Shown: positions 9,266 through 21,986, counted from the stretch's first letter. The stretch is 64,000 nt of DNA from Lentisphaerae bacterium RIFOXYA12_64_32 (GCA_001803235.1 MHBL01000013.1:1-64000), one strand, 5' to 3'. Notes: generated by a model from the sequence alone, not told the origin. Numbers and translations: made by a program.

Positions 9266-9612
9266 GCCTGAGTCCCGCCTTCAGGCGGAAGTGGCAGCGA
9301 CGCTTCAGCGAGCGGGCGCACGGTGTTGCTTTCCGTACACGTGCCGCCGCGCCGGGCAGGATGCCTTCACGGCACACACGTAGCGCAAGGTTCGGATGGC
9401 GGGCGGAGGGCCGCCCGCGGTACGGTCAGTCAGGGGAGGCCGTCTGGGCTGGCACCGCGACCTACCCGACCTCACTCTGCTTGCACAGCTCGAGGATTTT
9501 CGCGTTGCAGCACCTTTCTCAACGTGTCGGCACATGCGTGTTCGGCCGCGCCGTGCGCCACTGGCTGAAGCGCGTGGCCGGCTTCCGGCTGAAGCCGGGA
9601 CTCAGGCGCAAA
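9266..9612. repeat. pair of inverted CCTGAGTCCCG elements flanking about 245 bases
   Basis: The left arm at 9266-9316 reads CGCCTGAGTCCCGCCTTCAG, then GCGGAAGTGGCAGCGACGCT. The right arm at 9563-9612 is a diverged inverse copy containing GGCTTCCGGCTGAAGC, then CGGGACTCAGGCGC. Together they look like the ends of a MITE-like unit. The enclosed sequence shows no gene. Confidence 0.6.
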
Positions 9613-9631
9613 CACCGAAGTAACCGTTTCA

Positions 9632-9673
9632 CATGAGCGGGCGGTCTGCCGCCCAGGGGCGCTGACGCGTTAC
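9632..9673 (-). repeat. GC hairpin repeat (family A) copy 3, inverted
   Basis: CATGAGCGGGCGGTCTGCCG, then CCCAGGGGCGCTGACGCGTTAC. On the - strand this reads as the family lead, hairpin and CATG tail in order. Confidence 0.7.
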
Positions 9674-9836
9674 CCGTTCCCTTTGATATTCGCGACGCCG
9701 GGTGTAATCTGCCAACAAGATCCCCCTCCCTCGCGACGTCGGCGCGCGCCCGGGCAAGTGAGTCGCGCGGCGGCGGGATCAGGTGCGACGCGACAGAGAA
9801 ATGACGAACGGCGATTGGAGTGACAGGAGAACCCGC

Positions 9837-11333
9837 ATGAACACCGTCGTGATCCTGCTCGACAGTCTGAACCGGCACTGCCTGGAGGCCTACGGCGAGA
9901 CGGTCGTGTGCACTCCCAACCTGCGGCGGTTCGGCGAGAGAGCCGTGGTGTTCGACAACCACTACGCCGGGTCCTTGCCCTGCATGCCGGCACGGCGCGA
10001 GTTGTTCACCGGCCGCTGCGAGTTCCTCTGGCGCGGCTGGGGACACGTGGAGCCGTGGGACGGGCACCTGGCGCGCGACGCCAAGGCGCAGGGCTGCACG
10101 ACGCAGATGATCACCGACCACTACCACTACTGGGAGCACGGTGCGCACGGCTACTTCGAGCCGTTCGACGGCGTCGATTTCGTGCGCGGCCACGAGCTGG
10201 ACATGAGCTGTACCGCGCCGGTCGCCGAGACGGAGCTTCCCGATTGGGCCGCGGCGATCAACCGCTACCGCACCGGCAGATCGCGGAACTTCCAGGGCCA
10301 GGGCACCAGCTACTTCGCGAACGTCCGTGACTGGACGGACGAATCGGCGTTTTCCTGTGCGCAGACGATGTCCAACGCCGCGTCGTGGCTGGACGGCAAC
10401 CACGCGCACGAGTCGTTCTTCCTGTGGCTCGAAGGGGTCGACCCGCACGAGCCACACTTCGTGCCGGAGCCGTACCGTTCGATGTACACCTCGGGGCGGA
10501 TGCCGGAGCGGTTCAACTGCTGGCCGCCCTACCAGAACCTGGCCGATTGTCAGCGGTTCCTGAACGAGGCGAACGATGAGGAGATCGCCTGGATCCGGGC
10601 CCAGTACTTCGGCAAGCTGACCATGGTCGATCAGTGGCTGGGACGGTTCTTCGATGCCATGGACCGACATGGACTCTGGGACAGCACCGCGGTAATCGTC
10701 ACCACGGACCACGGCCACGACCTGTGCTATGACCGGCAGCGGTTCCCGCACCCCTGGGGCAAGCAGTACCCGCATCCGGAAACGCACGCGCACACTCCCC
10801 TGATGGTCTGGCACCCGCAGTACCCCGGCAAGGGCCGGCGCGTCAACGCGCTGACCTGGGCCGTGGACGTGCACGCCACCGCCCAGGAACTTCTCGGCGG
10901 TGCGGCGAAAGGCAGTCCGCACGGCCGCAGCCTGATGCCGCTGCTGCGCGGCGAGACGGCACAGCACCGGGACTGGGTCCTGACCGGCACGTTCGGAACG
11001 GGCGCGACGCTGACCACTCCAGAGTGGACCCTGGCGCAGGGCTCGACCGGCACCGAAACCGCGTACTGGTACTCGACCACGCCGACGCGCGTGACGCCGG
11101 ACATGACCAGCGGCAAGTTCATCCCGGGCGTGGACATTCCGCAGTGGCGTGTTCCTGCCGGCAAGCCTTGCTGCCCCAGCTACCTGTGGCGTCGCGAGCC
11201 GTTCACGCTCACACCGGAGAGCGTCCTCGAACGTTTCCCCGACGTCGCGGCCAGCATGAGGGACCGGCTACGTGCGGCCATCGCCGAGGTGGGCGCACCC
11301 CCCGAAACCCTGGCGCGACTCGGCCTGGTGTGA
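9837..11333 (+). CDS. Cys-type sulfatase
   Basis: 498 residues. The start at 9837 follows CAGGAGA by six bases. The formylglycine motif is C-M-P-A-R-R with C49, followed by ELFTGR, as in type I sulfatases. D9 (VVILLDS) and TTDHGHD in the C-terminal half supply metal ligands. The usual D-D pair near the N-terminus is reduced to a single aspartate here. No signal peptide is seen, so it may be cytoplasmic or exported another way. The enzyme would hydrolyse sulfate esters, probably on carbohydrates, judging by the GH20 and DUF6259-type neighbours on the opposite strand. It needs a formylglycine-generating enzyme, and none is obvious in this window. Confidence 0.85.
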   Translation: MNTVVILLDSLNRHCLEAYGETVVCTPNLRRFGERAVVFDNHYAGSLPCMPARRELFTGRCEFLWRGWGHVEPWDGHLARDAKAQGCTTQMITDHYHYWEHGAHGYFEPFDGVDFVRGHELDMSCTAPVAETELPDWAAAINRYRTGRSRNFQGQGTSYFANVRDWTDESAFSCAQTMSNAASWLDGNHAHESFFLWLEGVDPHEPHFVPEPYRSMYTSGRMPERFNCWPPYQNLADCQRFLNEANDEEIAWIRAQYFGKLTMVDQWLGRFFDAMDRHGLWDSTAVIVTTDHGHDLCYDRQRFPHPWGKQYPHPETHAHTPLMVWHPQYPGKGRRVNALTWAVDVHATAQELLGGAAKGSPHGRSLMPLLRGETAQHRDWVLTGTFGTGATLTTPEWTLAQGSTGTETAYWYSTTPTRVTPDMTSGKFIPGVDIPQWRVPAGKPCCPSYLWRREPFTLTPESVLERFPDVAASMRDRLRAAIAEVGAPPETLARLGLV

Positions 11334-11556
11334 GCGCGCGCGTTGCCAGCGAGGCAGGAGAAGGCATGGGGGAGAGAGTCAATGCGACGAAGGTTCTCGG
11401 GATGTAACGGCCGGTGTGATCTTACGGCGCGGCGTGCGAGTGAAGGTGGGAGGCCTGGGCAGGAACACGGGCGCGGACGGAAGCGCCTGCCTTTGCCCGT
11501 CCCCGATTCTGAAATGTGACTTGGTAGCATTGAACCGCCCCCACCCACCCAGGCGG

Positions 11557-13506
11557 CTATTCCTCTGACTCCTCGATGAGCGCCTCGAGCGCCAGCGCGG
11601 CTTCTTCCCACTCGGTTGTGAGATGCGCGATTTCGGCCTGATTCGTGGACAGGCGCCGGTTCAGGTCGGCATAGTTCTTCGCCTGGTTGTCGGCACTCAG
11701 GTCGGCCGTGAGTTCTTCCTGCTCCTTCTCGATCTTGGCCAGGCGCTTTTCGGCCGCACTGACGCGCTCCTCGAGCGGCTTGCGCCGCTGGTACAGTTCC
11801 TGGCGTTGCGCGGCCTGGCGGCGCTTCTGTTCCTTGCGCTCCTGGGCCTTGGTGGGGGTTCCCTGTTCCTCCGCGTCGGTGTCGGCCTTGCCCGCCTTGT
11901 CACGCGCCAGCTTCTCGCGGTAGTAGTCGTAGTTGCCGTGGTAGCGTTTGACCCCTTCCGGCGTCATGGCCAGGATGCCGACGGCGGCGTGGCGGACGAA
12001 GTCGATGTCGTGCGTCACCAGGCACACGGTGCCGGCGTACTCGTGCAGCGCCTCCTCGAGCGCTTCGCGGGCGTGGATGTCGAGGTGCGTCGTCGGCTCG
12101 TCGAGGATCAGGAAATTGCAGGGTGTGAGCAGGATGCGGGCCAGGGCGAGCCGTACTTTCTCGCCGCCGCTGAGCACCGCGATCTTCTTGTCGACCGAGT
12201 CGCCGGAGAACCCGAAGCCGCCGAGCAGGGCGCGGACCTGGCCGTCGGAGCGCTCGGCAGCTGCGCGGCGTGCCGTGTCGTACACGGTCATGTCCGGGGA
12301 CATGATTTCGGTGAAGTCCTGCGACTGGTACCCGACGGCGACCTTGTGGCCGAGTCGCAGAGCGCCCTCATTCAACGGCAGGCGCCCGGCGAGTACCCGC
12401 AACAGCGTGGTCTTGCCCATGCCGTTGAGCCCGACCACGGCGAGTTTCTCGCCCTTCTGGATGCTCAGACTTACGCGCCGCAGCACCCAGCGCTGACCAT
12501 CGTAGGTCACGCCGCCGTCCTCGATCCGGGCTACTTCCGTGCCGCAATGCGGCGGGTCGGGGAGCCGGATCGGCGGCGGCTTGGCGATGACGCCCGGAAT
12601 GTCGATCTCCTCGAGTTTTTCGAGCATCTTCATCCGGCTCTGCGCCTGCGACGACTTGGTGTTCTTCGCCTTGAACCGCTCGACGAACCGCTCGAGTTTC
12701 TCGCGGCGCCGGTCCTGATTCTTCTTGGCGGCGAGCAGTTGCTCGGTACGGCCTTCGCGTTCGCGGACATAGTAGGCGTAGTTGCCGGGGTAGCGGCTCG
12801 TGCGTGCGGCGGCGACCTCGACCGTGACGTTGGTCAGCGAGTTCAGCAGGTAGCGGTCGTGCGAGATCAGCAGCAGCGTGCCACGGAAGTCGCGCAGAGA
12901 GTCGCGCAGCCACTCGACCGCCGGCACGTCGAGGTAGTTGGTCGGCTCGTCGAGCAGCAGCAGGTCCGGCTCGGAGATCAGAGTGCGGGCCAGTTCGGCG
13001 CGCATCTGCCAGCCACCGCTGAACCGGGCGAACGGCTGTGCGAACTCCGCGACCGGAAAGCCCAGGGCGCTCAGTGCGGACTCCGCACGCGTCCGCAAGT
13101 CGTACCCGCCCAAATGCTCGAACCGGGTCTGCAGCTCGCCCAGGCGCTTCAGGGCGCGCTGGCGTTCCTCATCCGGCAGGTTGTGCAGGTCCGCCTCCAG
13201 CGCGTGGATGTGGTCCTGCAGTTCCCGCACCGCGGCCACGGCATTGGCGGTGTAATCGAGCAGTGTCGCCTGCTCCAGGTGCGGGTTGAGTTGCTGTCGC
13301 ACGTAGCCGATGGCGAGGTCGTTCGGGCACACGACGCTGCCGCCGTCGGGGGACATGTGCCCGGCGAGCATCTCGAACAGAGTCGTCTTGCCTGCTCCGT
13401 TCGGCCCGACAATGCCGATGCGTTCACCCGGGTTGACGGTGAATGAGATTTCGGCCAGTACCTGCTGGGTGCCGAATGACTTGCTGACACGGTTGAAATA
13501 GATCAT
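11557..13506 (-). CDS. ABC-F family ATPase (Uup/EttA-like)
   Basis: 649 residues with two ATP-binding cassettes and no membrane domain. Walker A is GPNGAGKT at 34-41 in the first half and GLNGMGKT in the second. Signature motifs are FSGGWQMR and LSGGEKVR. Walker B segments end LLLLDEPTNYLD and FLILDEPTTHLD. A charged linker rich in Lys, Arg and Gln joins the halves, and the last 100 residues are a predicted coiled coil (ERKEQKRRQ, EERVSAAEKRLAKIEKEQEE), as in Uup. ABC-F proteins act on ribosomes in translation or in antibiotic protection, and some Uup members affect DNA transposition. The gene stands alone, with no operon partner. Confidence 0.92.
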   Translation of the reverse strand: MIYFNRVSKSFGTQQVLAEISFTVNPGERIGIVGPNGAGKTTLFEMLAGHMSPDGGSVVCPNDLAIGYVRQQLNPHLEQATLLDYTANAVAAVRELQDHIHALEADLHNLPDEERQRALKRLGELQTRFEHLGGYDLRTRAESALSALGFPVAEFAQPFARFSGGWQMRAELARTLISEPDLLLLDEPTNYLDVPAVEWLRDSLRDFRGTLLLISHDRYLLNSLTNVTVEVAAARTSRYPGNYAYYVREREGRTEQLLAAKKNQDRRREKLERFVERFKAKNTKSSQAQSRMKMLEKLEEIDIPGVIAKPPPIRLPDPPHCGTEVARIEDGGVTYDGQRWVLRRVSLSIQKGEKLAVVGLNGMGKTTLLRVLAGRLPLNEGALRLGHKVAVGYQSQDFTEIMSPDMTVYDTARRAAAERSDGQVRALLGGFGFSGDSVDKKIAVLSGGEKVRLALARILLTPCNFLILDEPTTHLDIHAREALEEALHEYAGTVCLVTHDIDFVRHAAVGILAMTPEGVKRYHGNYDYYREKLARDKAGKADTDAEEQGTPTKAQERKEQKRRQAAQRQELYQRRKPLEERVSAAEKRLAKIEKEQEELTADLSADNQAKNYADLNRRLSTNQAEIAHLTTEWEEAALALEALIEESEE

Positions 13507-13509
13507 AGC

Positions 13510-13657
13510 TCAGGCTGTAGGCTGTTCGGCTGTAGGTGTTTATGGGCTTAGGCTGGAGGTTGCGGACCGTGGGTTACGGGTTGTGGGGGCAGTCTTGTTC
13601 AGTCACACTTTTCTCTGACCTAAATCCCTACAGCCTAAACGCCTTCAGCCTTTCCTC
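13510..13657. repeat. GGCTGTA-type short repeats between ABC-F and phosphorylase genes
   Basis: Short imperfect copies of (C/A)GGCTGTAGG recur at 13512-13537 (AGGCTGTAGGCTG, then CGGCTGTAGG) and in inverse form near 13628-13650 (CCTACAGCCT and CTTCAGCC). The same word occurs at 53427-53455. No gene is seen here. Confidence 0.5.
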
Positions 13658-16231
<2,574 letters not shown>

Positions 16232-16429
16232 CGCGCCCAGAACTCCCCTGATCTGCAGACCGGCCAAGAGGCGTCGGTCGCTTCGGCGGAATCTGACGCC
16301 GGATCTGCCGGGAAAATGCGGACCTAGTCCCGCGCTGACCCTTGGCGTCCTGAATCGCTACGTATGGTTCAATAATAGACCGTCGGGATTGCGGAGTGCA
16401 ACCGCACGTTGGAACGCTGAGGTCATGGG

Positions 16430-16748
16430 TCAGCGGGCGCAGTGCAGCATGAACCCGTCGGAGAACGAGTCGGCGTACAGCGTGAAGTCGCCCACGCACG
16501 AGTTTCCACGGCCGAGCGCCTCGCGCTCGATGAGCACGCCCGAAGCGAACCATTGCCGGGCGCGATCGTTTTGCTGATCGGCAGCCAGCCGAATCCCGGC
16601 GTAGGGGTATCCCGGCATAGAAGTGGAACGCCGGAACAAGAGCGGGTCGGACTTCGTCCGGAACGCCCTCTGGCGGCAGCGCATTCGACAGGACTCGACC
16701 GCCGAGCCGCTCCCACTGCGTCCGTTCATGACTTGTCAGGAACTGCAT
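16430..16748 (-). pseudogene. small gene of unknown function, apparently frameshifted by a 16-base near-duplication
   Basis: A strong ribosome site (GGAGGTATCCC) precedes ATG 16748. The frame opens MQFLTSHERTQWERLGG and runs to HFYAGI, after which it becomes atypical. A different frame continues sensibly from YAGIRLAADQQNDRARQW to MLHCAR and a stop at 16430. The switch lies at two adjacent 16-base near-copies, 16588-16603 and 16604-16619, which match at 12 of 16 positions. Removing 16 bases restores a single 100-residue frame. I do not recognise the protein. Alternatives are coincidence, a sequencing error or a programmed frameshift. It is divergent from the preceding chemotaxis region and lies upstream of glgP on the same strand. 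Confidence 0.5.
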
Positions 16749-16867
16749 GGGATACCTCCGTCTGTCGGGGGGATCGGACGTCTTCGTGCACGCACAAGCA
16801 AGCAAGCGACAGATGCACTTTACCGCTGCCCAATGGTATCGGCAAACCGAGGGTCCCTACCTCAGGT

Positions 16868-17036
16868 GCTGCGTCAGCGCTCCCGGGCGGCAGTCGCCCG
16901 GTGATCCCAAGGTGAAACTGACAAGGACGCTCCCAGAGTCCGCGAGGACGCCGGCGCCCCAAAGTCAGACCCCGTGCCAGACCCTGGAGCGCCCGCGTCC
17001 TCGCGGGCTCTGGGCAACCCCAGTTTCACGGGAATG
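16868..17036 (+). repeat. composite repeat of about 170 bp, copy 1
   Basis: The order is a family A hairpin (GCGTCAGCGC at 16871), GGTGAAACTGACAAGGACGC, GAGTCCGCGAGGACGCCGGC, AAAGTCAGACCCCGTGCCAG, GAGCGCCCGCGTCCTCGCGG and GTTTCAC. The two GAGGAC/GTCCTC parts form long inverted arms around the CCCGTGCCAG centre. Copy 2 at 60446-60616 has the same blocks in the same order on the opposite strand. Confidence 0.85.
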
Positions 17037-17190
17037 AAAGGAGAAGTTCTGTCCTTGCCGAGCGCGGGAACCGACGGCCTTGGACCTGTCGAAGGGCAAG
17101 CGGTGGCCGTGGATTCTGCAGAACCGCGCGTGACCTCTCGCGGTTCGGTCGGAAGGCCATGCACCGGCGTTCCGCACGTCTCGCGGACGC

Positions 17191-17224
17191 CGGACCTCAC
17201 CGTATGGGACACGTTGAACACCGG
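17191..17224 (-). promoter_or_regulatory. 34-base motif shared with the region upstream of the cyclophilin gene
   Basis: Read on the - strand this is GGTGTTCAACGTGTCCCATA followed by CGGTGAGGTCCG. At 54820-54853 on the + strand the same string recurs with about five mismatches, 25 bases before the cyclophilin start. The exact 18-base block GTGTTCAACGTGTCCCAT is shared. The role is unknown; a conserved protein-binding site or a small repeat are both possible. Confidence 0.45.
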
Positions 17225-17249
17225 CACGGGTGCCATGTCCGTCGCCACC

Positions 17250-17285
17250 TGACATTCTTGTCACGGTGCCCTGACGTTTGTGTCA
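17250..17285. promoter_or_regulatory. two adjacent TGAC-N6-GTCA dyads, 22 bases apart
   Basis: TGACATTCTTGTCA (17250-17263) has perfect five-base arms, and TGACGTTTGTGTCA (17272-17285) has four-base arms. Start-to-start spacing is 22 bases, about two helical turns, as expected for paired operator sites. The nearest rightward gene is cheR, 715 bases away. Ends of a lost insertion sequence are an alternative. Confidence 0.3.
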
Positions 17286-18000
17286 TGTCCCGCCTCTGCG
17301 CCCAGTCCGGTTCCCCGGCGCGCTGTCACGGGTGCGGTTCAGTTCTGGCGCGGGGCCTGGAAGTGGCACGGATCGTGCTGTTCGCGGCACTCAGTCTTCG
17401 GACGGAGTTCTCGCCGAGGTCCGACGGCCGTGGGGAAGAGATTGACCATGGAGAGCATGGCAGCCTTGGAGTTGAGCGGATAGGCCGCGACGGCTTTCCG
17501 GGCCTGGCGCTATCCTTGTTGTTCGGTATTCTTCGGTTCACGTGTCCAAACGTGAGGGACGGGCGAGGGCGTCCGTCCGACCGTGGGTGCGGTCGCGGTG
17601 GGTGTGAAGGGGGGGCTGTTTCTGGCATGGCTTCTGCGTAGCACATATTTGGAATTTGGATGTGTTTGAGGTTTGAGGACGCGAACATTTCGCGCCCGAG
17701 CTGCGCCGGTTTTGGCAGCCCCAAAATGGACGGATTGAACCGCACCCAATGTCCGGCTCAAAGACACTGGGCCAGCGGTGAACATGTCGGTTCGCCCGAC
17801 CCGGTGCAGGTAAAAGCAACCGAGAGACGAGTGTCGGGGTCCGAGACATCCTGGCGCTTGGCATCTGAACAAGCCCCATCGCGGCGGGTTCGTCACGGGC
17901 GGGAGCCCCGACACCCTCCCAATTGCAGTTGGTGCCGGCCTGGAATAGGGACCTAGCCGGCTGGCAGTGCGAGCCCTGGCAGGGCAAGTAGAGGAGCCAC

Positions 18001-18843
18001 ATGGCGGCAGCGCAGGACCAGGAATGCGTGTTGGACCCGCGGACGTTCAACCGGTTTGCACAACTGGTCTACGCCAGGTGCGGGATCGTACTGACCGAGA
18101 AGAAGGAGGCGCTGGTCCAGGCGCGTGTCGGCAAACGGATGCGCCAACTGGGGATGAAGGACTTTGCCGACTACTTCCGGCTGGTCGAGGCGGACGCGAA
18201 CGGCGACGAGACCGTGCACCTGCTGGATGTCATTTCCACGAATGTGACCTCGTTCTACCGCGAGGCACGGCACTTTGAGGTGCTGACAGAGCTGCTGCGG
18301 AAGTGGGAGCAGGCTGGGCAGACAACCTTCCGCATCTGGTGCGCGGCCGCGTCGACCGGCGAGGAACCCTACACGATTGCGTTCACCGTGCGCGACGCGC
18401 TGCACAACGGTACTGACGCACGCATCCTGGCCACGGACATCTCGACGCGGGTTCTGGGTCGGGCCCGCGCCGCGGTCTACACTGCCCGCGACCTGGAAAA
18501 GGTGCCGCGGCCGGTGGTGAACAAGTATTTCCAGCGCCAGCACAGTGCCGACGCGAACGGCGGGCCGGAAACCTACAGTGTGGTGCCGGAGGTGCGAAAC
18601 ATGATCACGTTTGCCCGGCTGAACCTGGCCACGCCGCCGTTCCCCATGCGGGGGCCGTTCGACGTCGTGTTCTGTCGCAACGTGATGATCTATTTCGATG
18701 ACGCGATCCGGACTCGGTTGCTGGCCGACTGCTACCGGCTGCTGCGGCCGGGCGGGTATCTCATGGTCGGGCACGCCGAGAGTCTGACGGGGATCCTGAG
18801 CGAATTCAAGAGCGTCGAACCGGCGGTGTACATCAAGAAGTGA
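18001..18843 (+). CDS. cheR: CheR-type chemoreceptor glutamate methyltransferase
   Basis: 280 residues. GAGGAG lies five bases before ATG 18001. Residues 1-75 match the all-helical CheR N-domain. The methyltransferase domain follows, with IWCAAASTGEEPYTIAF as the SAM-binding loop (canonical form AGCSTGEEPYS), ATDIS, and FCRNVMIYFD. It lacks the C-terminal TPR of some CheR proteins. It would methylate receptor glutamates using SAM, opposing CheB encoded 2 kb downstream. It starts the chemotaxis block. No receptor gene is in the window. Confidence 0.93.
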   Translation: MAAAQDQECVLDPRTFNRFAQLVYARCGIVLTEKKEALVQARVGKRMRQLGMKDFADYFRLVEADANGDETVHLLDVISTNVTSFYREARHFEVLTELLRKWEQAGQTTFRIWCAAASTGEEPYTIAFTVRDALHNGTDARILATDISTRVLGRARAAVYTARDLEKVPRPVVNKYFQRQHSADANGGPETYSVVPEVRNMITFARLNLATPPFPMRGPFDVVFCRNVMIYFDDAIRTRLLADCYRLLRPGGYLMVGHAESLTGILSEFKSVEPAVYIKK

Positions 18844-19029
18844 CCCAGAGACAAAGAGTTTCGGGTCTCAGGGAATGACAGACGGACGGACAAGGCGTCC
18901 GACACCTGAAGTCCAGGACACGATGGTCCCCTCGAACACCCAAGGCCCAAACCGACAACACAAGGCTGACACTTGAGCCATGAACCCTGAACCCCGTCCC
19001 GTTCTCCCGGGACAGGACGGACTGGAAGA

Positions 19030-19521
19030 ATGAGAGGCGTCGACTTGCTGCAGGTGGTGGGCATATCCGAAATGCTGGTGTCCGGCGACCCGACAGACGT
19101 GCTGGTGACCTACTCGCTGGGTTCATGCATCGGCCTGGCCGTGTATGATCCGGTACTGCATGTCGGGGCCCTGATTCACTGCATGTTGCCCCTGTCCAGC
19201 ATTGATCTTCAGAAGGCGCAGCGGAATCCGTTTATGTTCACCGACACCGGGGTTTCGGCGTTGCTCAAGGAGCTGTTCGGGCGTGGTGCGACGCGGAACC
19301 GGCTGATCGCCAAGGTTGCGGGTGCCAGCAATCTGCTCGACGACCAGAACCGGTTCAACATCGGTCAGCGCAACATGGCGGTGCTGCGCAAGATCCTGTG
19401 GAAAAATGGTATCCTTCTTGCTAAAGAGGATGTCGGCGGCAGTATACCGCGGAGCGTGTATTTCCACGTCGTAGACGGCCGCACCGTCGTGCGCGCCAGC
19501 GGCCAGGAGTACGAGTTGTAG
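19030..19521 (+). CDS. cheD: CheD chemoreceptor glutamine deamidase
   Basis: 163 residues. The family hallmarks are the catalytic cysteine in LGSCIGLAVYDP and the histidine in ALIHCMLP, the Cys-His pair known from Thermotoga and Bacillus CheD. GGRIPRSVYF-like text (GGSIPRSVYF) near the C-terminus is also family-typical. CheD converts receptor glutamines to glutamates and, in systems with CheC/CheX phosphatases, can be regulated by them. The CheX-like gene 0.9 kb downstream fits that pairing. GGAAG lies just upstream of the start. The 186-base spacer after cheR has no gene and is rich in short GGACGGAC/GACACC words. Confidence 0.92.
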   Translation: MRGVDLLQVVGISEMLVSGDPTDVLVTYSLGSCIGLAVYDPVLHVGALIHCMLPLSSIDLQKAQRNPFMFTDTGVSALLKELFGRGATRNRLIAKVAGASNLLDDQNRFNIGQRNMAVLRKILWKNGILLAKEDVGGSIPRSVYFHVVDGRTVVRASGQEYEL

Positions 19522-19729
19522 CACGGAGCATGGAGCGAGAGAACGGACGGTGTGTGAGTACGTGGGTGCGTGAGTGAGTGGGAAGTCTCTTTCCCCTCGA
19601 CACCCGACACTCTCGTCCCAAGGAGCGTGAGTCGCAGTAACGGTGTCGGCAAATCACGGAACGTGGTTGCGCCTGACGTCTGTCAACTGAACCCTGATTG
19701 TTGTTTCGGATTCGCAGGATGGATGCAGC
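19522..19729. other. spacer after cheD
   Basis: About 210 bases without a recognisable gene. It contains GTGAGTACGTGGGTGCGTGA-like short repeats near 19555 and a GACACCCGACACTCTCGTCC string near 19600 whose words recur in other gaps of this window. Confidence 0.4.
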
Positions 19730-19966
19730 ATGGTATTCGAACTGAACCCAGGCAGGCTGGATCGCCGCGTACGGTCGCACTTCCGGGGTACGGCCTCCAG
19801 GTTGATTCTGACGGACCGGTCAGCCGTGCCCATCTTCATTGAGTATGAGTACGCCCATGAGTGCGAAGCCACGGCGCAAGGCCAGGCCGCGGCGGCCAGT
19901 CTGGGGCGGCATGCAGAGGCGTTCCGGTGCGGCCGGGCGTGGCGGCCGGCTCAAGGGGAGGTATAG
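19730..19966 (+). CDS. small hypothetical protein upstream of the CheY-like gene
   Basis: 78 residues (MVFELNPGRLDRRVRSH..., ending RPAQGEV). The TAG stop at 19964-19966 lies five bases before the next ATG, and that gene's ribosome site (GGGGAGG) is inside this frame, which is typical operon packing. AGGATGG precedes ATG 19730. I see no recognised domain. The second half is Ala-rich and less convincing. It may be a real small chemotaxis accessory protein or a chance frame. Confidence 0.35.
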   Translation: MVFELNPGRLDRRVRSHFRGTASRLILTDRSAVPIFIEYEYAHECEATAQGQAAAASLGRHAEAFRCGRAWRPAQGEV

Positions 19967-19971
19967 CAGAT

Positions 19972-20382
19972 ATGGCACGGCGTTTCCTATTCGTTGACGA
20001 TTCCGCCACGGTGCGTGCGTTCCTGAAGCGGCTGGTACGCATCGCCGGCTACACGGAAGAAAAGATCGTGGAAGCGGAGAACGGCGCGGATGCGATCAAG
20101 CGCTTGAAGGAGCAGTCGTTCGACTTGGTGGTCACCGACCTGCACATGCCGGTGATGACCGGCATCCAGTTGGTCAAGATCATGGGGGTCAGCCCCGAGT
20201 TGCGGCGCATCCCGGTGATTGTGCTGTCCAGCGATGGCAGCGAACTGCGCATTGAGGAACTGAAGAAGGCCGGGGCGTCGTTGTTCCTGCGCAAGCCGTG
20301 CACCCCGGAAACGATCCGCGACGCGCTGGTGCACACCCTGGGCGAGAAACCCGAGCCGCCGGCAGCGCCGGGAACGACGTGA
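19972..20382 (+). CDS. CheY-like single-domain response regulator
   Basis: 136 residues consisting of one receiver domain. The acidic pair is D9-D10 (FLFVDDS), the phosphoacceptor is D56 (LVVTDLHMP), the switch Ser is in VIVLSSDGS and the conserved lysine in LFLRKPC. There is no output domain, as in CheY. The start at 19972 is set by GGGGAGG nine bases upstream; longer readings to the left lack such a site. It probably carries the phosphoryl signal to a motor, pilus or other target, with the neighbouring CheX-like protein as its phosphatase. The C-terminal tail (PEPPAAPGTT) is flexible. Confidence 0.9.
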   Translation: MARRFLFVDDSATVRAFLKRLVRIAGYTEEKIVEAENGADAIKRLKEQSFDLVVTDLHMPVMTGIQLVKIMGVSPELRRIPVIVLSSDGSELRIEELKKAGASLFLRKPCTPETIRDALVHTLGEKPEPPAAPGTT

Positions 20383-20406
20383 GGGTGAGCCCGGGAGTGT
20401 CCGGGT

Positions 20407-21986
<1,580 letters not shown>

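Larger units (their letters stand above)
8869..9836. other. repeat-packed intergenic island between divergent glycan genes
   Basis: About 970 bases lie between the leftward GH20 gene and the rightward sulfatase gene and contain no credible gene. Copies of three dispersed repeat families are packed here: the GC hairpin (9011, 9209, 9632), the CGCGAGTAACATGGGAG element (9080, 9194) and the CCTGAGTCCCG element (9266, 9563). Promoters for both flanking genes must lie within it. Confidence 0.7.
16749..18000. other. long gap upstream of cheR with repeats and dyads, no credible gene
   Basis: About 1250 bases. They contain the long composite repeat at 16868-17036, a 34-base motif shared with 54820-54853 (at 17191-17224) and two TGAC...GTCA dyads at 17250-17285. 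The remainder (17290-18000) has several open frames without protein character. The cheR promoter should lie in the last few hundred bases. Confidence 0.5.

Noticed and set aside
11623-13446. 607-residue open frame on the + strand
   Set aside because: Antisense to the ABC-F gene, which has complete Walker and signature motifs.
17280-17641. frames between the dyads and cheR as possible small genes
   Set aside because: No ribosome site, no domain and amino acid composition typical of random GC-rich sequence.
19846-19994. short very basic frame (MSTPMSAKPRRKARPRR...) before the CheY-like gene
   Set aside because: It overlaps the start of the CheY-like gene in another frame and has no ribosome site; the Arg richness follows from the GC content.
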